From positions 27,207 to 91,206 of the forward strand of contig URDN01000005.1 of NCBI GenBank assembly GCA_900546495.1: DNA of 64,000 bases, given 5' to 3'. The DNA is from an uncultured Lachnospiraceae bacterium. GTDB lineage: Bacteria > Bacillota > Clostridia > Lachnospirales > Lachnospiraceae. Position numbers and translations under genes: made by a program. The notes below the pieces were generated by a model. It had not been told where the DNA came from and searched no databases. It worked only from the letters and a program-made list of their open reading frames with translations. Shown here in pieces: positions 54,224 to 62,497 of this stretch; within the stretch, counting starts at the first letter, position 1, and each line of letters opens with the position of its first letter.

Positions 54224-55740
54224 TGTTCTACTGTGTCCTCCTGTTCCTTTAACACATCTGTAATTCCATCTATGATATCACTTGCCATCATACTGTGTCT
54301 GCCCAGTTTTTTTGCTGCCGCATCACCTGCCAGACCATGAAGATATACGCCCATAGGTGCTGCCTCTTCCGGCCGCATACCCTGTGCCAGCAACGCTCCG
54401 ATCACACCGCTTAAAACATCTCCTGATCCTGCGGTTGCCATTCCGTCGTTTCCACTCAAATTCAAAAAACAACCACGATTTTCTGTAGCAGTTACGGTTC
54501 TTGCATCTTTTAATACCATTACCACATGGTTTTTCTGTGCATACTGCGAAGCTACCCCTACAAGATCCTTAGAAATTTCTGCGATAGAGGTTCCGGTGAG
54601 CCGGCTCATTTCGCCAAGATGCGGGGTAAATACTGGTTCGGTTTCTAACAACTGTAACCATTCCTGATTTCTGGAAATCAAATTTAATGCATCTGCATCA
54701 AACAAACATGGTTTCGTATTCTGCTCGATCACGGTTTTTGTCATTTTTTCTGCCAGTGCAGACTGTCCGATTCCGGAACCGATTGCCACGGCATCTGCCC
54801 ATGCAAGCTGTGTTTTCACAAATTTTACCACATCTGTTGTATCATTGTAAACTGCGAGTACCGCTTCCGGCACAAGTTGCTGCAAAATCGCCCGGTTGCT
54901 TTCCACGGTTGCCACCCGGACCAGACCACATCCCAGCCGATATGCCGCCTTTGCTGCAAAAACTGCCGCACCTGCCATACCTTCGGAACCGGCGATCAAC
55001 AACAGTTTTCCGTATCTTCCTTTATTGGAGTGTGCCGTTCTTTTTGGCAACATTTCAAGATCTTCTTTTTCCAGCAGATGTAATCCCGGTGTCATGCCAA
55101 ACAAACTCTCTGTGGTAAATCCAATATCTGCTACTTTCAGTGTCCCGGTGTATTCTGCTCCCGGATATAAAAGCTGTCCCCGCTTTTCAAATCCAAACGT
55201 TACAGTCATATCTGCCCGGAATGCCGTTCCAAGCACCGCGCCTGTCGTTGCAGATATTCCGGAAGCAATATCTACTGCCACCTTACCGGTACCTTCATAA
55301 TAATCGTTCATTTCTTTTATGATATCTGCATATTTTCCGGAGATTTCCCGACTCAGCCCAATGCCAAAGAGCGCATCTACAATAACGTCCCAGTTCTCGC
55401 GAAATGCCTCCTCTGGAGTAAACACCGGCACATCATAATTTTTTGCGATCTTCATCTGACGTGCTGTTTCTGTTGTCATTTTTTCAGTATTTCCGGCAAA
55501 GCAAATACCCACTACATATCCCTGCAGTGCAAGCAGACGCGCAATGGCAATCCCATCGCCACCATTATTTCCCGCGCCGCATACGACCAGGATTCTCGTA
55601 TCATCATCCGGATAATGTTTCAGGATTTCTTCTGTCACACTTAAAGCAGCACGTTCCATCAACACCGCTGACAGCATGCCCATCTGCATAGTATTTTCAT
55701 CGCACTGTTTCATTTCCTGACCATTCAATACATCTCTCAT
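54220..55740 (-). CDS. nnr: Bifunctional NAD(P)HX epimerase / ADP-dependent dehydratase
   Basis: Repairs hydrated NADH and NADPH. The N-terminal half is the YjeF_N epimerase (VVCGAGNNGGDGIAIARLLA, near residues 50-70). The C-terminal half is the YjeF_C/carbohydrate-kinase-like dehydratase (LIAGSEGMAGAAVFAAKAAYRLGCGLVRVAT and NLSGNDGMATAGSGDVLSGVIGALLAQG, in blocks). It is 506 residues from the ATG at 55740, which has GGGGG eight bases upstream. It lies between rex, the NADH sensor gene, and alr; the neighbourhood with a redox repressor is sensible but not proof of co-regulation. Confidence 0.94.
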   Translation of the reverse strand: MRDVLNGQEMKQCDENTMQMGMLSAVLMERAALSVTEEILKHYPDDDTRILVVCGAGNNGGDGIAIARLLALQGYVVGICFAGNTEKMTTETARQMKIAKNYDVPVFTPEEAFRENWDVIVDALFGIGLSREISGKYADIIKEMNDYYEGTGKVAVDIASGISATTGAVLGTAFRADMTVTFGFEKRGQLLYPGAEYTGTLKVADIGFTTESLFGMTPGLHLLEKEDLEMLPKRTAHSNKGRYGKLLLIAGSEGMAGAAVFAAKAAYRLGCGLVRVATVESNRAILQQLVPEAVLAVYNDTTDVVKFVKTQLAWADAVAIGSGIGQSALAEKMTKTVIEQNTKPCLFDADALNLISRNQEWLQLLETEPVFTPHLGEMSRLTGTSIAEISKDLVGVASQYAQKNHVVMVLKDARTVTATENRGCFLNLSGNDGMATAGSGDVLSGVIGALLAQGMRPEEAAPMGVYLHGLAGDAAAKKLGRHSMMASDIIDGITDVLKEQEDTVEQ

Positions 55741-55772
55741 TATTATATCCCCCATCCCATTTTACATACAAA

Positions 55773-55799
55773 TGCGCTCTGTCCGTAGGACAAAGCGCA
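55773..55799 (-). terminator. Hairpin after rex
   Basis: TGCGCTCTGTCC (55773-55784) with GGACAAAGCGCA (55788-55799), one mismatch, three-base loop. On the minus strand only TTTGTATG follows, so termination is plausible but not certain. Confidence 0.5.
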
Positions 55800-55814
55800 C
55801 GTTTGCAAGTTTTC

Positions 55815-56450
55815 TTATTCGTTATCCTGTCTGCGGACAATATTATAAGACAGCTGCATTAAGCTGTCAGATAAATGAACATTTTCCACAACTACATCAT
55901 CCGGAAGTTCCAGATCCAGATGTGCAAAATTCCAGATTGCGCGAATGCCAAGTTTTACCAGCTGCTCCGCTGCCTGCTCTGCCTTCTCTTTCGGCAATGT
56001 CAATACTGCAATATCAACTCTCTGGTGCTTTACAAATTCCGGAAGTTCATCCATCATATGTATCTCAATACCACGGACAGACAACCCTGCCAGTGCCGGA
56101 TTGACATCAAAAAGTCCGGTAATCATAAATCCCCGCTTCTCAAACTTTACATAATTTGCCAGCGCCTGTCCCATATTACCGGCACCGACTACAATAATGT
56201 TGTGCTGTCGGTCGAGACCAAGGATTTTTCCAATCTCCTCATACAGATACTGCACATTATAACCGTATCCCTGCTGACCAAAACCACCAAAATTATTCAG
56301 ATCCTGACGGATCTGAGAAGCAGTTACTTTCATTCGCACACTCAGCTCATTGGATGAAATTCTTTCTACTCCCGCATCCAACAATTCTCCAAGATATCTG
56401 TAGTATCTTGGCATTCGACGTATGACCGCCTGCGAAATTTCCTTTTGCAT
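55815..56450 (-). CDS. rex: Redox-sensing transcriptional repressor Rex
   Basis: Repressor whose DNA binding is released by NADH, linking fermentation genes to the NADH/NAD ratio. Its 211 residues have an N-terminal winged helix (ISQAVIRRMPRYYRYLGEL ... VTASQIRQDLNNFGGFGQQGYGYNV, in blocks). A Rossmann domain follows with VVGAGNMGQALANY, then a C-terminal swapped helix (LSDSLMQLSYNIV). The ATG at 56450 has GGAG ten bases upstream; a TTG at 56456 is the alternative. A perfect Rex box lies before nifJ at 19107-19124 in this window; none was found before rex itself. Confidence 0.96.
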   Translation of the reverse strand: MQKEISQAVIRRMPRYYRYLGELLDAGVERISSNELSVRMKVTASQIRQDLNNFGGFGQQGYGYNVQYLYEEIGKILGLDRQHNIIVVGAGNMGQALANYVKFEKRGFMITGLFDVNPALAGLSVRGIEIHMMDELPEFVKHQRVDIAVLTLPKEKAEQAAEQLVKLGIRAIWNFAHLDLELPDDVVVENVHLSDSLMQLSYNIVRRQDNE

Positions 56451-56539
56451 CTTCAACTTACTCCTTCAACCATCTGCGTTACTACTCGCAATTATCTATA
56501 CTCATTATAAACACCTGATATTATTTTGTCAATTTTTTA

Positions 56540-58459
56540 TCAATCAGATGCCAGTTCTTCCCATTCTTCATACAGTTTATCTAATTTTTCCTGTGCTTCC
56601 ATCTGTTCACCGTGCAGTTTTCCAAGCTTTGCAGAATTGGTCGCCACCTCCGGATCTTGAAACTGTTCGTCAAGTTCTGCCAGTTTTTCCTCCAGAGACT
56701 CAATTTCTGCTTCGATTTTCTTCACACGGTTCTGAATTTTACGCTTTTTCGCCTGTTCTTCTTTCTGAGACTGCCAGTCTGTCTTACCTTCAGACACTTC
56801 TTCGGTACTTACTGTCGCTTCTGTCTCGGAAGACGCCAGATAAGCCCGCTCATTTATCTCCTTTTTCTCCAGATAATAGTCGTAATTACCAATATAATTG
56901 ACAATGCTCTGCTCCGTCAGATTCAGGATACGCGTCGCTGTCCGGTTAATAAAATAACGATCATGGGATACAAACAGCACTGTTCCCTCGTAACGATTAA
57001 GAGCAGATTCCAAAATTTCCTTGGAAGCGATATCCAGATGGTTCGTCGGCTCATCCAGAATCAGAAAGTTTGCCTCGGAGAGCATCAATTTTGCCAGTGA
57101 CAGACGGCCGCGCTCACCACCGCTCAGATCACTGACACGCTTAAATACATCATCCTCCGTAAACAAAAACGCTGCCAGAATGTTTCGGATTCTGGTCTGG
57201 GTCAGCTTCGGATAATCGTCCGCAATCTCCTCCATCAACGTTTTTTCCATATGGAGCACCTGCTGCTCCTGATCGTAATAACCGATTTTCACATTTGTTC
57301 CAAGAGTAAATGAACCTGCATCTGCATTGACTTTTTCGTTTAAGATCTTCAAAATCGTTGTCTTTCCGGTTCCGTTCTGACCAATCAGAGCCACACGCTC
57401 TCCACGTTTGATTTCAAAAGAAATATCCTGAAACAATTTCTTATTTTCATATGCCTTTGACAGACCTTCTACCCGCAGTACATCGTTTCCACTGATAATA
57501 GAAGGTGTCAGTGTCATATGCATCTCAGATTTTTCTTCCTGCGGTTTTTCCAGAACATCAATTTTTGCCAGCTGTTTTTCACGGCTCTCTGCACGCTTAA
57601 TGGATTTCTCACGGTTAAAGGATTTCAGTTTTTCAATGACTGCTTCCTGATGCTTGATTTCCCGCTGCTGATTATAATAAGCACGCAATGCTTCCTCTCT
57701 TGCAAAAGCAGCTTTTTCAGCATAAGCAGTATAATTACCATCATAAACTGCGGATTTGTGCATGCTGATCTCCACAACCTTTGTCACGATCCGATCCAGG
57801 AAATAACGGTCATGGGCAACGATCACAACAGCACCTTTGTAATTCAGCAAAAATGTTTCCAGCCACTGAATAGACTCGATATCCAAATGGTTTGTCGGCT
57901 CATCCAGCAGAATGATATCCGGATGCGTCACCAGCAGGCGTGCCAGAGATACACGGGTTTTCTGTCCACCGGACAGTTCATTACAATGTTTTTCAAAATC
58001 ATCCTCGGAAAATCCAAGACCTTTTAAAACCCCGGAAACCTCACTGCGGTAAGAATAGCCGTCTCTGGCTTCAAATTCATGCAGCAGCTTATGATAATTT
58101 TCCATATAAGTCTCCATATCCTCTTTTGATACGGACTGCATTCCTTCTTCCAGCTCACGGATTTTCTGCTCCATATCAATGAGCTGGCGTTTTCCTTCCA
58201 GAACCGCCTCATAAATCGTCCGCTCATCTGCGATATCCTGATGCTGTGCCAGATAACCCAGCGTTTTTCCTTTTGCAAGAGTTACCGTACCTTCATCCGC
58301 CGGCAGCTCCCCTACAATAATTTTCAACAGTGTGGATTTTCCGGCACCGTTAATTCCTACAATTGCCACTTTTTCCTGATCTTCCACATGAAAACTCACA
58401 TTTCGGATCACCGGATCCACACCAAATGATTTACTGATATTTTGACATGCTAAAATCAT
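56540..58459 (-). CDS. ABC-F family ATPase (YdiF/Uup-like)
   Basis: 639 residues, two tandem ABC domains. Walker A is GINGAGKST near 36-44 and GQNGTGKTT in the second half. Both signatures are good (LSGGQKTRVSLARLL, LSGGERGRLSLAKLM), with LLDEPTNHLD and VAHDRYFLDRI/VSHDRYFINRT. The inter-domain linker has an Arg/Lys-rich tip (SFNREKSIKRAESREKQL). The C-terminus is a coiled coil (about 560-639). It is a ribosome-associated translation factor of the YdiF/Uup type, possibly relieving stalling; resistance function is not indicated. The true start at 58459 has GTGAGGA upstream; the frame runs on to 58651 through a hairpin. Confidence 0.92.
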   Translation of the reverse strand: MILACQNISKSFGVDPVIRNVSFHVEDQEKVAIVGINGAGKSTLLKIIVGELPADEGTVTLAKGKTLGYLAQHQDIADERTIYEAVLEGKRQLIDMEQKIRELEEGMQSVSKEDMETYMENYHKLLHEFEARDGYSYRSEVSGVLKGLGFSEDDFEKHCNELSGGQKTRVSLARLLVTHPDIILLDEPTNHLDIESIQWLETFLLNYKGAVVIVAHDRYFLDRIVTKVVEISMHKSAVYDGNYTAYAEKAAFAREEALRAYYNQQREIKHQEAVIEKLKSFNREKSIKRAESREKQLAKIDVLEKPQEEKSEMHMTLTPSIISGNDVLRVEGLSKAYENKKLFQDISFEIKRGERVALIGQNGTGKTTILKILNEKVNADAGSFTLGTNVKIGYYDQEQQVLHMEKTLMEEIADDYPKLTQTRIRNILAAFLFTEDDVFKRVSDLSGGERGRLSLAKLMLSEANFLILDEPTNHLDIASKEILESALNRYEGTVLFVSHDRYFINRTATRILNLTEQSIVNYIGNYDYYLEKKEINERAYLASSETEATVSTEEVSEGKTDWQSQKEEQAKKRKIQNRVKKIEAEIESLEEKLAELDEQFQDPEVATNSAKLGKLHGEQMEAQEKLDKLYEEWEELASD

Positions 58460-58481
58460 ATGTTTCTTCCTCACCTTAAAA

Positions 58482-58507
58482 ATGGAATCCTGCAGATCGC
58501 AGGATTC
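58482..58507 (-). promoter_or_regulatory. Leader hairpin with T run just upstream of the ABC-F gene (possible attenuator)
   Basis: GGAATCCTGC and GCAGGATTCC form a ten-base stem with a five-base loop; on the minus strand ATTTTTAA follows directly, then the ribosome site. It stops about 22 bases before the ATG, so any upstream promoter must pass it. A competing TCAGATA...TATCTGA pairing lies 60-100 bases upstream. This arrangement suits transcription attenuation. Confidence 0.5.
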
Positions 58508-58609
58508 CTGTGTTTCATTTTTCTTCGAATAAATTTCCTTCCTGTCAGATAGGTTCACCCTTTTTATCTTTATCTGATTCAGAATCATTATCCATGTCTG
58601 GCAAATTGC

Positions 58610-58641
58610 AAAATCACCGGCTAAACTAACACTGTGATTTT
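58610..58641 (-). terminator. Possible terminator after icd
   Basis: AAAATCAC (58610-58617) pairs with GTGATTTT (58634-58641) directly after the icd stop. The T run is part of the stem, so it is a weak candidate. Confidence 0.4.
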
Positions 58642-58657
58642 TCATACACACCCATAC

Positions 58658-59869
58658 TTATGCGTACATTTTCTCCAGTGTTTCACGGATTGCTTTGATA
58701 AAATCAAGGCTGTTTAATACAACCGGATTCTCTAATTCTGTAATTAATGCCAAGTCTTTTGTCATTTTACCAGATTCTATTGTATCAATACAAGCTTTTT
58801 CCAGATTATCTGCAAATTTTATTAATTCCGGCAGATTGTCAAGCTCGCCACGTTTGCGTAATGCACCTGTCCATGCAAAAATCGTTGCCACGGAGTTTGT
58901 GGATGTCTCCTCGCCAGCCAGATGTTTGTAATAATGTCTCATAACAGTTCCATGAGCAGCTTCATACTCGTATACGCCACTTGGGGAAACCAGTACAGAA
59001 GTCATCATAGCCAGAGATCCGCATGCAGAAGAAATCATATCACTCATAACGTCACCGTCATAGTTTTTGCATGCCCAGATAAATCCGCCCTCAGCTTTCA
59101 TGACACGGGCAACAGCATCATCAATCAGTGTGTAGAAATACTCGATACCAGCTGCCTCGAATTTTTCTTTGTACTCTGCATCATAAATATCCTGGAAAAT
59201 ATCTTTGAATGTATGATCGTATTTTTTGGAAATCGTATCTTTTGTTGCAAACCAGAGATCCTGCTTCAAATCCAGTGCGTAGTTGAAGCAGCTTCTTGCA
59301 AAACTCTCGATGGATTTGCAGATATTGTGCTGTCCCTGAACGACTCCTGCACCTGTAAAGTTGTGTACAAGTTCTCTTACCTCTGTTCCGTCCTCAGCAG
59401 TATAAACCAGTTCAACTTTTCCCGGTCCCGGGATCTTCATCTCAGAAGCTTTGTATACATCGCCGTAAGCGTGACGGGCAATGGTGATCGGTTTTTTCCA
59501 GTTCTTTACGCATGGCTCAATGCCTTTTACCTTGATTGGTGTACGGAAAACTGTTCCATCAAGGATCGCACGAATGGTTCCGTTCGGACTCTTCCACATT
59601 TCTTTTAAATTATACTCTTTTACGCGGGCTGCATTTGGTGTGATAGTTGCACATTTTACAGCTACACCGTATTTCTGTGTGGCATAAGCAGAATCGAAAG
59701 TTACCTTGTCGTCTGTTTCATTTCTGTACTCCAGTCCCAGATCGTAATACTCTGTCTTCAGATCTACAAATGGAAATAATAACTCGTCTTTGATATACTG
59801 CCAGAGAATTCTGGTCATTTCGTCTCCGTCCATCTCAACTAATGGTGTGGTCATTTTAATTTTTTCCAT
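58658..59869 (-). CDS. icd: NADP-dependent isocitrate dehydrogenase, eukaryote-like type
   Basis: Oxidises isocitrate to 2-oxoglutarate and CO2, giving NADPH and the glutamate precursor. Its 403 residues resemble the dimeric eukaryotic/type II enzymes rather than E. coli Icd: PLVEMDGDEMTRILW, YDLGLEYRNETDD, VKCATITPNAARVKEYNLK, MWKSPNGTIRAILDGTVFR and FEAAGIEYFYTLIDDAVARV (each a familiar block). The ATG at 59869 has GGAGG nine bases upstream; the frame to 59965 is spurious. Last gene of the Re-citrate synthase/GntR/icd operon; aconitase is not in the window. Confidence 0.95.
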   Translation of the reverse strand: MEKIKMTTPLVEMDGDEMTRILWQYIKDELLFPFVDLKTEYYDLGLEYRNETDDKVTFDSAYATQKYGVAVKCATITPNAARVKEYNLKEMWKSPNGTIRAILDGTVFRTPIKVKGIEPCVKNWKKPITIARHAYGDVYKASEMKIPGPGKVELVYTAEDGTEVRELVHNFTGAGVVQGQHNICKSIESFARSCFNYALDLKQDLWFATKDTISKKYDHTFKDIFQDIYDAEYKEKFEAAGIEYFYTLIDDAVARVMKAEGGFIWACKNYDGDVMSDMISSACGSLAMMTSVLVSPSGVYEYEAAHGTVMRHYYKHLAGEETSTNSVATIFAWTGALRKRGELDNLPELIKFADNLEKACIDTIESGKMTKDLALITELENPVVLNSLDFIKAIRETLEKMYA

Positions 59870-59888
59870 GGTAATTATCCTCCAATTC

Positions 59889-60578
59889 TTAATTTTCGCT
59901 GTTTTCGTTCTCTTTTCGGGATTCCTGCAACAGATTATCCCAGCCGCAATGGTCAATATTTTCAATGGTTCTCATGATATGCTGATTTGCCAGCATCTGT
60001 GCTTTCTCCGGATCGTGGTCATGAATGGCCTGGGCGATCATGCGGTGCTCGTCATTAGATTTTTCAGAACGCTCTTTTGATTTCAAAGTCATCTTACGTA
60101 CCCGCTGCACATAATTATGAAAATCTGTCAAAACTCCTGCCAGCACCTTGCTTCCGGATGCCTGATATAATGTCTCATGAAACTTATTATCCAATTCAAA
60201 CACCTGACTGCTATGTCCCTTCGACACATGAAATTCTGTCAGATATACGATTTCCTCCAGTTCTTCAATCTGCTCCGGAGTAGCTTTTTTTGCTGCCCAT
60301 TTGGCACATAAACCTTCCATCACAGACCGTATCTCATAAATATCGTTCAAATCTTCCTTTGAAAATCCGGTCACATGCGCCCCCTTGTTCGGCGTGATCG
60401 TGACAAGTCCCTGAAGTTCCAGCTGACGCAGTGCCTCGCGCACCGGTGTCCGGCTGACACCCAGCTCATCGCCGATGGTCTTTTCTTTCAGTTCCTCATC
60501 CACCGCATATTTTCCGGATAAAATATCATCCTGAAGTTTATGAAATACTTTCTCACTGAGCGAATGGTTATCTCCCAT
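59889..60578 (-). CDS. GntR-family regulator, FCD (FadR-like) subgroup
   Basis: 229 residues. The N-terminal winged helix spans about 8-72 (LKEKTIGDELGVSRTPVREALRQLELQGLV, in blocks) and the all-helical FCD ligand domain spans about 95-220, with the typical FHETLYQASGS and final H-E/H-D segments (DEHRMIAQAIHDHD). FCD domains bind small carboxylic acids with a metal ion. It lies between the Re-citrate synthase gene and icd, 19 bases from each side, so it most likely controls its own operon; the three TTGyATrCAA boxes at 62004-62051 are its probable sites. The ATG at 60578 has GGGGG nine bases upstream. Confidence 0.9.
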   Translation of the reverse strand: MGDNHSLSEKVFHKLQDDILSGKYAVDEELKEKTIGDELGVSRTPVREALRQLELQGLVTITPNKGAHVTGFSKEDLNDIYEIRSVMEGLCAKWAAKKATPEQIEELEEIVYLTEFHVSKGHSSQVFELDNKFHETLYQASGSKVLAGVLTDFHNYVQRVRKMTLKSKERSEKSNDEHRMIAQAIHDHDPEKAQMLANQHIMRTIENIDHCGWDNLLQESRKENENSEN

Positions 60579-60595
60579 CCTGTTTTGCCCCCTTG

Positions 60596-61978
60596 TTATA
60601 AAATAATTCCCAGTTCCTGGCAGCACTCTGTGATCTTGACAACCAGCTCGTTATCTGTCAGAACAGTTACACGGCCTTCATCATACTGCTCATCTACCCA
60701 GTCTTTTAATTTATGAACCAGCTCTGAGTTTTTGTCCAGATGACGTTCCTGCGGCAGTCTGTAATAGCTGTTGATCCAGTGTGCGATTCCAGCCAGACCG
60801 GAAGTATTGGAAATAGATACAAGTGCCGGTCTCTTTAAAAACTTTTCTGTATCAAAAATATTGTAGATCTCTTCGTTTTTCAGCAATCCGTCTGCATGAA
60901 TTCCGGCTCTTGTTACATTGAAATTCTTGCCGGCAAATGGTGTTCTGCTCGGAAGTGTGTAATCCAGATCTTTTTCAAAGTAGTCAACCAGATCTGTGAT
61001 CACGGTGGTATCCATACCATCTAATGTACCTTTCAGCTGTGCATACTCAAATACCATAGCTTCCAGCGGTGTGTTACCGGTACGCTCTCCGATGCCAAAC
61101 AGAGAACAGTTGACACCGCACGCGCCATACAGCCATGCTGTGGTAGAGTTTGTAACTGCCTTGTAAAAATCGTTGTGACCATGCCACTCAATCAACTCAG
61201 ACGGTACACCGGCATGTGTCGTCAGACCATAAATGATACCCGGTACGCTTCGCGGAATAACGGCACCCGGGAAGTTAACACCATATCCCATGGTATCGCA
61301 GGCACGCACTTTAATCGGAATCTTGTACTCATCCATCAGTTTCATCAGTTCCGCACAGAATGGAATAACGAAACCGTAAATATCGGATCTTGTGATATCC
61401 TCTAAGTGGCAGCGTGGACTGATACCTGTCTCCAGGCATTCGCGGATGACACTTAAATAATGGTTCATGGCCTCACGTCTGGTCATTTTCATTTTGTAAA
61501 AAATATGATAATCGGAACAACTTACCAGAATACCTGTCTCACGCAGTCCGATGTCTTTTACTAATTCGAAATCCTGTTTGCTCGCACGGATCCAGCTTGT
61601 AACTTCCGGAAACTTGTATCCACGTTCCATACATTTGTAAACTGCATCACGGTCCTTCTTGCTGTACAGGAAAAACTCGCTCTGGCGAATGATTCCTTTC
61701 GGACCGCCCAGTTTATGCAGATAATCGTAAATAGTTACGATCTGATCAGTAGTGTACGGAGCTCTTGACTGCTGTCCGTCACGGAATGTCGTATCTGTGA
61801 TCCAGATATCGTCCGGCATGTTATGCGGTACGATTCGGTCATTGAACGCAATTTTCGGAATCTCTTCATATGGAAACAGATTTCTAAATGTATTTGGTTC
61901 ATCTACGTCCACCAGCTGATAAAAATGTTCTTCCAACTGCAACAGATTGTTATGCTTATTCATTACTACTTTACGCAT
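60596..61978 (-). CDS. Re-type citrate synthase (isopropylmalate synthase-like)
   Basis: 460 residues of the HMGL/isopropylmalate-synthase family. It has ITDTTFRDGQQSRAPY (metal-binding Asp and Arg) near residue 60-75, SCSDYHIFYKMKMTRREAMN, MGYGVNFPGAVIPRS and HGHNDFYKAVTNSTTAWLYGA. Members of this branch in Clostridium kluyveri and other anaerobes make (R)-face-specific citrate from oxaloacetate and acetyl-CoA. The linked isocitrate dehydrogenase supports that over homocitrate or citramalate synthesis. The ATG at 61978 has AGGAG eight bases upstream. Annotation pipelines sometimes mislabel these; the Re-specific function needs activity data. Confidence 0.85.
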   Translation of the reverse strand: MRKVVMNKHNNLLQLEEHFYQLVDVDEPNTFRNLFPYEEIPKIAFNDRIVPHNMPDDIWITDTTFRDGQQSRAPYTTDQIVTIYDYLHKLGGPKGIIRQSEFFLYSKKDRDAVYKCMERGYKFPEVTSWIRASKQDFELVKDIGLRETGILVSCSDYHIFYKMKMTRREAMNHYLSVIRECLETGISPRCHLEDITRSDIYGFVIPFCAELMKLMDEYKIPIKVRACDTMGYGVNFPGAVIPRSVPGIIYGLTTHAGVPSELIEWHGHNDFYKAVTNSTTAWLYGACGVNCSLFGIGERTGNTPLEAMVFEYAQLKGTLDGMDTTVITDLVDYFEKDLDYTLPSRTPFAGKNFNVTRAGIHADGLLKNEEIYNIFDTEKFLKRPALVSISNTSGLAGIAHWINSYYRLPQERHLDKNSELVHKLKDWVDEQYDEGRVTVLTDNELVVKITECCQELGIIL

Positions 61979-62003
61979 GTTATTCGCTCCTCACCTTATA
62001 TAC

Positions 62004-62051
62004 TCGTATACAATGCATTAGATTGTATGCAATCTCTCTCATTGCATACAA
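62004..62051 (-). promoter_or_regulatory. Three evenly spaced operator boxes, probably for the GntR/FCD regulator
   Basis: TCGTATACAA (62004-62013), TTGTATGCAA (62023-62032) and TTGCATACAA (62042-62051) have centres exactly 19 bases apart. The last two form a perfect 12+7+12 inverted repeat at 62022-62052. They start at the -10 box and cover the transcription start and leader. TNGT/ACNA-type arms are usual for GntR-family sites (family knowledge). Confidence 0.75.
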
Positions 62052-62079
62052 TAATACATTTTTGTTATTACTTTGTCAA
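62051..62079 (-). promoter_or_regulatory. Consensus promoter of the Re-citrate synthase operon
   Basis: On the minus strand, TTGACA (62079-62074) and TATTAT (62056-62051) are separated by 17 bases. Predicted start near 62044, leaving a leader of about 65 bases. Confidence 0.8.
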
Positions 62080-62147
62080 GTTAAAGTGTGAAATCTTTTC
62101 TTAATATATTCTGTTTTCTTATTTTGTTCCTGTCAGAGTTTTTTCAA

Positions 62148-62231
62148 GTCGAACGCACGTGAGACTTGGTGCGTGATTCTGGTCAGCGAAAGCTGACATA
62201 TTCTTCTCAGAATCACTGCACTCTACACTTC
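62148..62231. repeat. 84-base dispersed repeat, copy 2
   Basis: Counterpart of 44383-44466. Outer pairing GTGCGTGATTCT...AGAATCACTGCAC is better preserved here, with the GTCAGC-gaaa-GCTGAC hairpin inside. Confidence 0.72.
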
Positions 62232-62240
62232 GTTTCGGTC

Positions 62241-62376
62241 GGCGCAAAACCATTGTCTCCCAGACAATGTGCGCCCTCGCGGAGCGTTTATCTCAGTCGG
62301 AGATTGTACTCCCACTGAGAAAGACTTGTTATTACTCACCACTTGCAGAAGTGGGAGTCTTCTCGACTGAGATAAA
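62241..62376. other. Strongly structured region upstream of the Cys-rich peptide
   Basis: First hairpin: GGCGC...GCGCC (62241-62275) around CATTGTCT/AGACAATG. Second: TTTATCTCAGTCG (62287-62299) with CGACTGAGATAAA (62364-62376), a 13-base stem. Inside it ACTCCCACT (62308-62316) pairs with AGTGGGAGT (62350-62358), competing with a local CCACTT/AAGTGG hairpin at about 62339-62354. No T run follows. It could be a structured leader or an RNA gene; no known riboswitch class was recognised. Confidence 0.45.
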
Positions 62377-62497
62377 AACGGGTATGCTATATCTGCATGA
62401 ATGAATAGTTTTTTTGAAATTTTATTTCTTTTTAAAGAAACACTGACAAGCCGCATACATACTATGAATTGTAAATAAAAATCTGGAGGCTATCAAC

